The notes under the pieces were generated by a model that had not been told where the DNA came from, ran no database searches, and saw nothing but the letters and a program-made list of their open reading frames with translations. The translations under genes and the position numbers were made by a program. Positions 50,026-64,000 of a DNA stretch of 64,000 nucleotides are shown here, in pieces. Source of the stretch: Eulemur rufifrons (taxonomy: Eukaryota > Chordata > Mammalia > Primates > Lemuridae); assembly GCF_041146395.1 (NCBI RefSeq), contig NC_091006.1, forward strand, positions 12,034,001-12,098,000, written 5' to 3'. How positions within the stretch are numbered: position 1 is the first letter of the stretch; every line of letters starts with the position of its first letter.

Positions 50026-50284
50026 TTTACCTCTGCAAAATGAGATTGTTGGCCTCAGCCTTGTTTACACCACTGGAAAATCTCCAATCATGGGCATGAG
50101 AGTTAACATAACAAGCCAAAATAAAAATGCATAAAATATACATATTTTTTAATAGAATCTGTTTAGTTTGATGGGGAGTACTGGGACTCCTCAAGTCCAA
50201 TAAATCTGAATTTTATTCTCACTTCTGCCAGTGCACAAAATCATCGTTGTAAGTAATTTTTAATGTTAAGGATGCTGTCCCTGT

Positions 50285-50720
50285 TGCCAGACCGCCTGGA
50301 TTCAACTCCTGGATCTTCCACTTAACTATGTGATCTAGACTGCTTTGTGCCTCACTTTCCTGATATGGAAAATGAACATAACAATAGCACCTAATTCATA
50401 AAATTGTTATATTCTGTGGGTTAGTATGTGCAAAGCAATTAAAACAATCCCTAGCACATGGTAAGTGCTATATAAGCATTTTTAAAATCATTGCTGCTAC
50501 TACTGATACAACTAATAATAATAACAATCATTATTTTAAAAAGATTATTCTGTTTTATAATTGAAAACAAAAACCTCTACAAGGTAAGCAATAGTATGAA
50601 CCCAATTTGTGGATGGAGAAACTATGGCCGAAGAGAGTTAAGCAAATTGTCCAAGGTCTCATAGTTGGTAAAATGTGGGGTGGAGAATTCAAATCCCATG
50701 TTAACCGATTCCAGGGTCTA
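50285..50720 (+). mobile_element. Two MIR fragments
   Basis: 50285-50480: CTGGATTCAACTCCTGG, CACTTAACTATGTGATC, GGTAAGTGCTATATAAG. 50580-50720: AAGCAAATTGTCCAAGGTC, ATAGTTGGTAAAATGTGG. Confidence 0.7.
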
Positions 50721-50784
50721 CTAAGTTCACAAACTCATGCTCTATTCCAAGCACGTGGGTCATAATGTCCAGGGAGGTAGACCT

Positions 50785-52115
50785 TTATTTAATTTAATTT
50801 AATTTTTTACTATTATTATTTTAAAAAATTTTATGAGTGCATAATAGTTGTATATCTTTATAGGGTACATATGATGTTTTGATACAGGCATACAATGTGA
50901 GTTAATCATATCAAGATAAGGGGGGCACTTCTGGCATTTATCATTTCTTTTTGTTAGGAACATTCCAATTCTACTTTCAGTAATTTTAAAGTATACTCTA
51001 ACTTATTGTTGATTACAGTCACTTTGTTGTGCTATCAAATATTGTACATCCTATCTAATTATAGAACTATATCTTTGCACCCATAAACCATCCTCACTTT
51101 ATTTACTCCTCCCCGATATCCTTCCCACTCTCTGGTAACCATCATTCTACTCTCTATTACCATGAGATCAATTGTTTTTAATATTCAGCTCCCACAAATG
51201 AGTGAGAACATTCAAGACTTGTCTTTCTATGCTGGGCTTATTTCACTTAACATAATGTTCTCCAGTCCCACCCGTGTTGTTGCAAATGGCAGGATTTCAA
51301 TCCCATTTCTTTCTTTCTCTTCTCTGATTGCTCTAGCTAGACCTTCCAGTATGATACTGAATAACGGTGGTGAAAGTGGGTACCCTTGTTCCAGATCTTA
51401 GAGGACAGGCTTTCAGTTTTTCCCCCATTCAGTATGATACTAACTGTGGGTCTGTCACATACACCTTTTATTGTGTCGAGGTAAGTTTTTTTCTATACCC
51501 AGTTTTTATTATGAAGGGATGTTGAATTTTATTGAATGCTTTTCCAGCATCAATTGAGATGATCGTATGTTTTTAGTTCTTCATTCTGTTGATACGATGT
51601 ATCACATTGATTGATTTGCACATGTTGAACCATCCTTGCATCCCTGAGGTGAATCTCACTTGACTGTGATGAATAATCTTTTTAATGTGTTGTTGAATTC
51701 AGTTTGCTAGTATTTTATTGAGGATTTTTGCATCTATGTTCCTCAGAGATATTGGCCTGTTGTTTTCTTTTTATTGTTGTTGTTTCTTTGGTTTTGATAT
51801 CAGGGTGATATAGGCCTCATAGAATGAGGTTGGGAGTATTCCCTCCTCCTGGAGTTTTAGGAATAGTTTAAGTAGGATTGGTACTAGTTCTTCTTTGGTT
51901 GCTCAGTAGAATTCAGCAGTGAAGCCATCGGGTCCTGGGCTTTTCCTTGATGGGAGACTTTTTATTACTGCCTCTATCTTGTTACTTGTTATTGGTTTAT
52001 TCAGGTTTTGGGTTTCTTCCTGGTTCAATATTGGTAGGTTTTAGTGTGTCTAGGAATTTGTTCATTTCTTCTAGGTTTTCCAATTTATTGCCATACAGTT
52101 GCTCATAGTAGTCTA
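50785..52115 (-). mobile_element. L1 antisense with internal deletion
   Basis: 50785-51298 is antisense L1 3' UTR. At about 51300 it jumps to the antisense reverse transcriptase region (TAACGGTGGTGAAAGTGGG, CCTTGCATCCCTGAGGTGAATC). Inactive. Confidence 0.82.
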
Positions 52116-52179
52116 TAATGATGATTTTTATCTTATGCATGGAAAGTGACCATACAAATGGTTGGATTTGGTTGGATGG

Positions 52180-52845
52180 TTCTAGCAGCTTTACTTATAT
52201 TAATAGTTGCCAAAAAGTAGAGGCAATCAAGCTGTCCTTCAGTAGGTGAATGGCTCAAAAAATTGTAGTACCTCCAGACGATGGAATATTATTCAGCACC
52301 AAAAAGAAATGAGCTACCAAGCCTTAAGAAGACATGGAAGAAACTTAAATGCATACCCCTAAGTGAAAGATGCCAATCTGAAAAGGCTACATACTGTATG
52401 ATTCCAACTATATGACATTCTGGAGAAAGCAAAACTATGGAGATAGTGAAAAGGTCAGTGGCTGCCAGGGGTTAGAGAGGAGGGAGGGATGAACAGGTGG
52501 GAGCACGGGGGACTTTGGGGGACAATGAAAATACTCCGTATGATACTGTAATGGTGATGCATGTCATCATATGTTTGTCCAAACCCATAGAATGCACAAC
52601 ACAGAGTGCACAGAGCCCTAATGTAAATTATAATCTTTAATAATAATGTATCAATATTGGCTTATCAATTGTAAGAAATGTACCACACTAATGCAAAGTG
52701 TTAATAAAGGGGAAACTGTGTGGCGGGTGGGGAGGAAGGACAGGGCAGGGGTATGTGGGACCTCTGTACTTTCCATTCAATTTTTCTGTAAACCTAAAAC
52801 TGCTCTAAAAGAAAATAAAATCTATTAATTAAAAAAATTAACACT
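52180..52845 (+). mobile_element. Old L1 3' end, sense
   Basis: GATGGAATATTATTCAGCACC, AGATGCCAATCTGAAAAGGCTAC, CAGTGGCTGCCAGGGGTTAG; A-rich end. Confidence 0.8.
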
Positions 52846-53242
52846 AGAATTTGAATTTAAAAAAAAACTGCAAACACCTTTTCCTACAAACTAAATCTAA
52901 TCAATGGTGTAGGTGTGTACCCAAGTCTACCACAATATCTCTTCCCAAACGCCACATGCCCAAACACATACACGTATATGCTTAAAAACACAAAAGCAAT
53001 TCTCAAATTCTGGAGCCTTGGAGAATAAAGGAACGGGAGCAGGGCTGCAGAACTCCTACTGCATTGTATAAAGAATGATCCTCTGGGAAAGTGGGAGCCA
53101 GTCAGTGGGCTTTGTGTTAATGCTTCAGATAAATGCAGCAGGGCTTTATTTATAACCTATTCTAACATCCTAGAATCACCATTAAAGTATTTGAGCAATT
53201 GTAACATTATTCTCTCAAGCTTAGAAAAGTTACAAGTGTGAC

Positions 53243-53260
53243 ACCCCCCCCCCCACCACC
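53243..53260. repeat. Poly-C tract
   Basis: CCCCCCCCCCC followed by ACCACCACC. Confidence 0.9.
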
Positions 53261-53329
53261 ACCTCTCTTCCTGGGCATAGTTATCAGTTTCCAAGGATCT
53301 TGGAGGCTGAAACGGTGCTTCTCCATTTT

Positions 53330-53600
53330 CTTTTAAATTTATTTTTTAAATTTACAATTGACACATAATAATTATATGTATTTACAGGGCTCAGTGTGAT
53401 GTTTCTTTGTATGTACCCACAGTATAATGATCAAGTCAGGGTAATTACCATATCCATGACTTTAGACATTGATCTTTTCTTTGTGGTGACAACATTCAAA
53501 AACCCTCTCTTCTGGCTGTCTTGACATCTACAATACCATAGCTCAGTCCGTATCGTTTTGGCCAGGTAATTAGAGCCATTTTTAGGAATAATGTTTATCG
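53330..53600 (-). mobile_element. L1 3' UTR fragment, antisense
   Basis: TTTACAATTGACACATAATAATTATATG, TCAGTGTGATGTTTC, GTAATTACCATATCCATGAC. Confidence 0.7.
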
Positions 53601-53667
53601 GTTCTCTAGAACCCGAGGCTCTAAGGCTCAAATTATTCAGGTAGGGGAAAGTAAAGCTAAGTTAAGG

Positions 53668-53668
53668 G

Positions 53669-53702
<34 letters not shown>
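53668..53702 (+). repeat. (GA)n microsatellite
   Basis: Uninterrupted GA run of about 30 bp after a G patch. Confidence 0.97.
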
Positions 53703-53706
<4 letters not shown>

Positions 53707-54884
53707 TAATACATGAAGCCACAGGCAGCCCAAACCATTGCACTACCCATGTCCCTGAGCAAAACATCTTTCTGTTTCTTGATTTAAGTTTAATGTAAAT
53801 GCCATGGGAGACACTATTTAAAAATTGTATAAAATAAGATGTTCTGCCTGGTGCCAGCTCTTCTCAATATTGGGGTCCTGGATGTAGCAAGGGCGTAAGT
53901 GGAGACTGAAATTACATCAAACACCGCAACGAGAACCCCTGAACTCATCCTCGGTGACACAAATACAAGACAAACAAAGAGAACCACACAAACCTCATGT
54001 CTTCAGCACAACTAAAGGCTATGAACATTAGAAAATTCTTGTAAAAGTTAACACCAATTTCCAGCAGAGATACTTTGCAAGGGAGAGGAAATTTACATGA
54101 AAGAGAAAAAGTTCTAAGACTGTGCAACAATCACCCATGGAGGACAAATTTCACCCCAAACATGAAAATACAGAAAAAGAAATCTCGGTAATTCAGAGCA
54201 TGAAGGTCAGGAAGGGTACTTAGAAGTGCATGAACTTGAGGTGGTGATTTGAAAAGCTTCACTTCTAGAGGAAAGGGTAAAACAGAAGGGAGAGATGTCC
54301 TTTGGAGACTGGTGGATGATGAGAAAAAGAAAGAATGTGACATTTGAGGATGCTACAAAATAAAATAGAACCCAAAAAGTGGAAGAAACAAATCTGGCGC
54401 ACACCTCTCCTTGCCAACAAAAAGCCAGGCATGAAAGAAACTGCCCTTCACTATGTAGACAGCAGAGAGCGCCCTTGAGCTGTGAATCTCAGAAACCACC
54501 CACCCCCCCAACCCAGTCTGAGAAAAGTGGAGAAAGTAGCAGTCCTCGTCTAAACAAGGTATGGTAAGAAGAAAATGGAAAATGAGATTCCAGTGCACAT
54601 ACGCACACAAACAAACCAGAAGAAAATAAACCAAGGAACCAAGAGAGAATGAAAAACACTCAAACAAGCATTTGGAGAGAGGAAAAACACATTGAATCAG
54701 AAATTCAAAAACTAAGTATGGAAATGGATTTTTTTTTTTTTTTTTTTAAAAAGCAAACCAACCAAACAAAAAAGGAACAATAATGAACTTGGCAGGAAAT
54801 GAATAAAAATAAAAAGTCATATGAGAAGTGAAGACTAAATAAAAGTGTGGCCAAGGGAGAAGAGATCTAAGTGCAAACTTAAGA

Positions 54885-55995
54885 AGGGCATTTAGAATTT
54901 ATGACCAAGACCCCAAAGGCAAATACGGCAATGACAAAATTAAATAAATGGGACTTAATTAAATCAAAAACTTTCTGCATAGCAAAGGAAATAATCAATA
55001 GAGTGAATAGACAACCTTCAGAGTGGAAGAAAATATTTGCAAGCTATACATCCCACAAAGGACTGATACCCAGGACCTACAAAGAACTCAAACAAATCAG
55101 CAAGAAAAAACAAACAAACAAACAAACAAAAAAACAACCCAACCCATCAAACAGTGGACCAAAGACATGAACAGAAGTTTTTCTAAATAAGATAGACAAA
55201 TGGCCAAAAAACATGAAAAAATGCTCAGCATCACTAATCATCAGGGAAATGCAAATTAAAACTACAATGAGATGTCACCTTAGCCCTATCAGAATGGCCA
55301 TTGTAAAAAAGTCCAAAACCAATAGATGCTGGTGTGGATGCAGAGAGAAAGGAACACTTATACCCTGTTGGTGGGACTGCATGTTAGTACAATCTCTATG
55401 GAAAACAGTATGGAGATTCCTCAAAGAAATAAACGTAGACCTACCATTTGATCCAGCAATCCCACTGCTGGGTATCTATGCAGAGGAAATGAAGCCATTT
55501 TATCAAAAAGACACCTGTACTTGAATGTTCATCATAGCACAATTCACAATTGCAAAAATGTGGAATCAACCTAAGTGCCCTTCAAATCATGAGTGGGTAA
55601 AGAAAATGTGGTATACGTATAGCATGGAATTCTACTCAGGCATAAAAAAGAATGAAATAATGTCATTTGCAGCCACACAGATGGAACTGGAGACCATTAT
55701 CCTAAGTGAACCATCTCAGGTATGGAAGAGCAAACACCATATGCTCTCACTACTCAGTGGGAGCTAATAGCTGGGTACACATGGGCATAAAGTGATATAA
55801 AGGACACGAGAAACCAAGAAGGGGGAGGGCAGAAGGGTGGGTGTGGGATAAAAACTTACCTGCTTGGTACAATGAGCACTATTGTGGTGACAGGCACATC
55901 AAAAGCCCTGACCGAAGCATTATTCAAGATATCCACGTAACAAAAATACTTGTACTCCCTTAATTAATATTTTGAAATAAAAAATTAATTTCAAA
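54885..55995 (+). mobile_element. L1 3' part, sense, 5' truncated
   Basis: Frames at 54901-55767 encode ORF2 C-terminal pieces in three blocks ([48 protein letters not shown]). A 27-bp (CAAA)n run interrupts at about 55109. Ends with A-rich sequence near 55990. Confidence 0.9.
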
Positions 55996-56890
55996 AAAAG
56001 AAAAAGAAAGAAAGAAAGGCACCAAACAACCAAAAAAGGAAATAAGATAAAGATGGCAGGGAGTCATAGATACCGTGTTTGCTATACAAGGCAGGCATCG
56101 AATTTGTGCACTGCATAGATGATCTCTGTCCCTGGACAAGAAAAACAAAACAAAGGAAGAAAAATCATATTCACAACTATTAACATAATCAAAACTTTCC
56201 CCAAATAAAAGAAAACCTGAATCTACATATTAAAAGGACCCACCAGTTACCTGGGAAGTTGTACCTGGAAATTGCAACTTCTAGACATATAACTGGTATG
56301 ATTATTAAACTTATTAAAGGTGAAGAAAAAGTCTTCAGGGTCTCACAGTGATGCAGCATTTTGAAGAGGCTCAAGCAAACTGTAAACAAATAATCAATTT
56401 AGCCTTTTTACAATGTATACGCATATCAAAAATAATATGGTACTCCATAAATGCAATTTTAATTTTCAGTTACAAAGAAGACTAAGCAGAAGTGTAGTAG
56501 GTAAATGGAAACAAATATAACAGGGGTTGCAATCTTGGCATCAGTCGCAGTTGAATTCCAGCCAAAAAGCATTAGACATAGCAAAGATGGTCAATTTTTA
56601 ATGCCAAAAGTCACAATTCACAATGACAGTAGGAGCTTTGTGCATCTCTGCATCAAATTGCAGAGTGACCATTTCTGTAAAGCAAAAACTACAGAGGATT
56701 CAAGGAGACACAGAAACATTCCAGCAACCAAAGACTTTAATACAACACTCTCAGTGCAAGACATATTGAATTGGACTCCAAATAGGTAAGAATTAGGATT
56801 CCTAATGAACATAAGGTAGGATTTATGGATATATATCAAACACTACTCTCTGATCATAGAGTATTCACCGTCTTTTCAAGAGCAGTTGGA

Positions 56891-56894
<4 letters not shown>

Positions 56895-56946
<52 letters not shown>

Positions 56947-56949
56947 ACA
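56895..56949. repeat. (CT)n(CA)n compound microsatellite
   Basis: CT run to about 56922, then CA run to 56949. Confidence 0.97.
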
Positions 56950-57167
56950 GTCACCTATTTGGCAACCAAAAAAAGCATCAGTAAATTCTATAAAGTAGAA
57001 CTATTGCAAATAAATCTTTCTAATTATAATGCAATAAAGCTAGAAATTAATAACAAAAGAAAAAGGGCCTTTACCCAGACATTTAGAGATATTCTATTAG
57101 ATGATTCTTGGGTGAAATGAGAAATACAAACTGACATTACACAATTTCTAAAAACTAATGATTTTTC

Positions 57168-57510
<343 letters not shown>

Positions 57511-58071
57511 AAACTAATGATTTTAATTGTTACAGTAGGAATCAGAATATATGGACAAATTTAAAGCTGAGATCAGAGGAAAGTATATTGTGTTAAATAT
57601 TTATATCAATAAAGATGAAAGAATGAAAAGAACTAGAGTAAATTCCCTCATACTGGCAGAGAGAGAATAACAAAATAAGGATAGACAAGGCCATATCACT
57701 ACACTCTGTAAGTAGGTGCTTATTTAGGACCAGGGTCTCCAGTAATGAGATCAATTTAGAAGAACAGCTATCAAAGGAGTCATCACTTGGCTGACGTGAT
57801 AATAAACCATGGTAATTCTTTAAGCCTCAGTAGGCTTTTTTGCTGTCCCATTTAGAGAAGTGAACAGGGTTGTGACAACGATCTCTCAAGTCTTTTTTGG
57901 TGCCGCTGAGCTCTGAGATTCCCAAGGGATAGAATATTTCTTTGCACGAACCATTCTCATCGGAGGCCAGCTACAGTGACATCCAATGTGGTTTTTCCCT
58001 CCTACCCTAGTAGCTGATAGTCTATGGGTCAGGGAACCAATGTGAGTCATACACCTTTCTGAAAGTTTTTT

Positions 58072-58671
58072 TTGCAAACTGTAGTACTCCTGGAACCTGG
58101 GGATATAATTGCAAACGGTGTTTTGTATTACAGTGAGCAAAGAGGGAAAAGTGAACTTCATCAGAGCTCTGCCTCAATCTCGTCTTTCCCTCTAGTTACT
58201 GGGTCTTGGTGGTATTCTGAGTCCTGGGGGAAAACTAACCTTCCCTCACAAGCAGTATTCAGTAGCCCCTGGCACGTTGATGTGTTTCTCTTTCTCCTAT
58301 ACACTGGGCACTGTTGCCCCTTTGGGGACATCCACCAAGAAGGCTTACTTGGTGTGAGAGCAGTGTCTGACTTCATATTTATCCATCCTCATCTTCACTC
58401 AAGGTGCGCTGAGTCTGTAAAGCGACTCATGCCTGGAAATTGGACAAAAGCCATGCCTTTAGCATGGCGGCTCCAGTCTGGTCATGTACTTTGGATCTTC
58501 CAGGTAATGGGCATCTTTAGGGAGCGGCCAGTTGAATTTACTTCTGAAGAACTTAAGATTAATTTATCACTACCAGATGTCTCTCTGCCAACCGTTCCCT
58601 ATGATCTGATCTGTAAACATGCCCTGTTGCCTGGTAGTGTAACCATTATCATTTTGCTTCTTAAGGATTAA
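58072..58671 (+). other. Unrecognised 199-codon open reading frame
   Basis: One of the longest frames in the second half of the window. It starts MQTVVLLEPGDIIANG and stops at 58671. I recognise no domain. Composition is Ser/Leu-rich with a short hydrophobic C-terminus (TIIILLLK). No clear promoter or splice context. It may be a relic of an old retroelement or chance. Confidence 0.25.
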
Positions 58672-59499
58672 TTGCCACCACCTGGGCTCAATCATGCCCG
58701 GCTCTGCCAGTCTCCACGGAGACATTTAAGCCCACTTCAAAAGCATTGCTTTCTGCTAGCATGCCTAGACTGGAAAACCAAGTCAGCATTACTCTTTGTA
58801 GAGTATTTCCTATTCCTTGTGAAAGATTAATATGAGCCTTGTGGGTGTTTCCAAATTTTATTTTACTATGATCTACAGAAAGAATACATTTTAAAATATG
58901 GTCTGGCATATAGCTATCTATTTTGGCGTCAATATCTATCTATAAAATTTCTATAACTGTTTTGGAAAGCTTCCCATCTCCGGGGAGGGCATATTCTACA
59001 ATGCCGTCTTCAGAATTAGACAAAGCAGATGATACGAAAATAAGGACCTCCCCAAGGGCAGAATCAAGAACCGCTTGCAACAAGCAGAGCAGAGCCTAAT
59101 TAAAGAAAATCTCCTGACTCCAAGGCAGAGGAATATGGGAACATTTCTTCTAGAATGATTTCAGAATTTATAAGACCAATGTCTATGTGCCTCTCATTCT
59201 TCTCTTTTGCAAACATGTGGGTTGACTGTGGTTCTCTTGTTCCTGTCCCAACACTGCATCATGGTATGTTGGGAAAGGGGCAGAGAATTTGTCCTTCTAG
59301 TACACAAGTCTCCAAATAAGGATAACTCAGATGTGAACTTAATGTGGATCACAAGATCCTAGATATTAAACCTAACGCTCCAATAGGGTGAGATTTGGGC
59401 ACTCTTGGGGTGTTGGTTAGATTAACTTGCAGGTGGAAGGAATATGAATAATTGTGACTAACAGGTGGGCTGTAATAGTTTTGGTTATTGTTTACCAAA

Positions 59500-60178
<679 letters not shown>

Positions 60179-60419
60179 GTGACCAATCCATGGATGTAAG
60201 ACAAATGTGGTGGTGGCATCTTCCTGATTTCTGAATCACAGCTATGACATTGTGTGTGATCTTTGAAGCATATTCCAGTGGGAACCTCCTCACTGTGGCT
60301 CTTCCTACCCTTCCAGTGATTTTGTAAGGTACAAATGATCTCTATTCTATCCTTTCAAATACCCGGAGGGATTCTATTTTTTGCACAGACTCATCAAAGT
60401 TTTTCTTTGCCCTGATCTC

Positions 60420-60610
60420 TGACCGACCCTTCATCACTCTCTGCCTCACTTTCTATAGTATAGCCACATTTCTATTCCTTGTCCTCAAATATGCCACACC
60501 TGTTCCTGCACTAGGGACCTTCACTTGATGTTCTCACTGCCCCAAATAACTTTCCCCTGGATCTTCGCATAGCTGGCCTACCCCTCGGAAACAGACTGTG
60601 TGTCACGTAA
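60420..60610 (-). mobile_element. L2 3' end fragment, antisense
   Basis: CCTGTTCCTGCACTAGGGACC, CTTTCCCCTGGATCTTCGCATAGCTGGCC match the L2 3' region. Confidence 0.6.
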
Positions 60611-61345
60611 TATTGCATCACCTTGTTTTTTAGCATAGCGTTGGTTCAGACCCAATAGCTCCTTCCTTGTTAATTGAGAAACTCCTAGGAACATCGATCT
60701 CGCTTAACTATGTAATAGAGAGACTTGTGATCACATTCATATCTATTACCAACTTGTTTTGTTCCTTGTGAAAGCCTTGGAAATATAATTTGAACAAAGA
60801 CGTTTTAGAATACTGAAGTCTTAAGAAATTTTTGCTCTGTCCTGTGGGAAAAAGCTCTCATTCTGACTGTTTTTCATTAATCTGCTTCACTGGTTGTAAT
60901 CGACACCTCTGCATTCCTACACAGGATGACTGTCTGGGGTTTGCTCTATTAAATCAGAAGATAATCGGCGCTCTCCTCTTCCCCAACACCTGAAAAAGGT
61001 GAGAGGGATCTAAGACCCGCTAGATCTCACAATTGAAGAGGAGTTGTATGTATTCAAAGTCTTTTCTCATTTTCATAGACAGATTGAATCCTTGATTCTA
61101 GTTGTCCCAAACTAATCTTGATATTCTTATGTGAACCCAAAATCTTACTGTTTTCTTCTTTTTCTGTTTTTTTAATTTTCTTACTTGTTCTCAGAGTAGT
61201 CTCCATAACAATTATTGTTTCTTTAAGCTAGTTATTTGGGTCAGGATTTTATTAGTAGCTAGAAACTGGAAATGGAAAACTCTTCACTGTGGTTACCTCA
61301 GATGTGTGGAATTAGGATAGTGGAACTGAGACAGTGTTCAATTAA

Positions 61346-63286
<1,941 letters not shown>

Positions 63287-63735
63287 ACCTCTCAATTTTT
63301 AATCCCCCCAAATCTACAAATTTGCTTCTATCTGTACTCACCCACTTTTGCTCACATTTTATAACAACAGAATACCTATTCCTGCCAAAGACGGCCCCAC
63401 TCCCTCGGCCAGGGATCCTCCCATCTCGTCCCACTTTCTCAGAGTCTTCCCTCCGACGGTCACATCCTCGCCACTGGTTCTTTTCCCAAACGGTCCAACA
63501 TGGTGCTGTCTTCCTCATTAGGCATATGCACAAACACATACGTCTAGTCTGTACACATGTACTTACATGTGAACATATACATGTGTGTTTATATCTATAT
63601 CTGTACATCTGTGTATCTATCTGTTGATCGTCTGTCTATATCTTATGTATAAGGTCATTCTCCTGTAGAACCTATAGTCTTCCTCAACAGCCACCTTTTT
63701 TCTTTAGTTTTCTTTTTCTTTCTTTCTTTTCTTTT

Positions 63736-64000
<265 letters not shown>

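Overview
The window is nuclear DNA of a primate, most likely a strepsirrhine (lemur/loris type). Two things point there. First, many Alu copies carry the longer left/right-arm linker (TATATATTTTTAG followed by TTTCTTTCTATTTTTAGTAG in antisense copies) that is typical of lemuriform Alus rather than of ape or monkey Alus. Second, several LINE-1 3' ends carry the strepsirrhine-type tail (TATTATGGGGGTAC in antisense copies). Intron-bearing genes, MIR, L2, MER5A and MaLR relics complete a normal mammalian picture. The gene order (TPRX-family homeobox, SULT2A1, BSPH-type gene) matches the human 19q13.33 interval to the right of CRX.

Layout. 1-2.6 kb: old L1 with a nested Alu, then unique DNA. 2.75-5.31 kb: a complete three-exon, K50 paired-like homeobox gene on the + strand (TPRX2-like, 387 codons), with a coding minisatellite of nine 30-bp units. 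5.3-16.9 kb: intergenic, dense in Alu and L1 pieces, including two strepsirrhine L1 tails in inverted orientation. 16.9-24.9 kb: SULT2A1 on the - strand, all six coding exons intact (285 codons). 25-34 kb: intergenic L1, Alu and MaLR sequence, plus a short diverged copy of the intron/last-exon boundary of the next gene. 34.16-35.52 kb: the 3' half of a BSPH1-type gene on the - strand, with two fibronectin type II exons and the terminal exon with its poly(A) signal. A same-strand LTR-like element lies about 170 bp upstream of the first of these exons. 36.9-42 kb: a long antisense L1 interrupted by a young Alu. 42-64 kb: mostly repeats and unique DNA, with an orphan CpG-rich island at about 47.56-47.94 kb and an unexplained 199-codon ORF at 58.07 kb. 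I could not find the 5' (signal peptide) exons of the BSPH1-type gene. They should lie at higher coordinates.

The genes do not form a pathway. TPRX-family factors act in early embryonic genome activation, SULT2A1 sulfonates steroids and bile acids in liver and adrenal, and BSPH1-type proteins bind sperm membranes. I saw no defence system, CRISPR array or new multigene module. The most notable points are sequence-level: a His in place of the near-invariant Arg52 of the TPRX homeodomain, the lineage-specific decapeptide repeat, substitutions at SULT2A1 pocket residues 137 and 231, the LTR beside the BSPH exon, and the ghost copy of the BSPH terminal boundary. All exon borders were read by eye from splice signals, reading frame and remembered human family sequences. 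No search was run.
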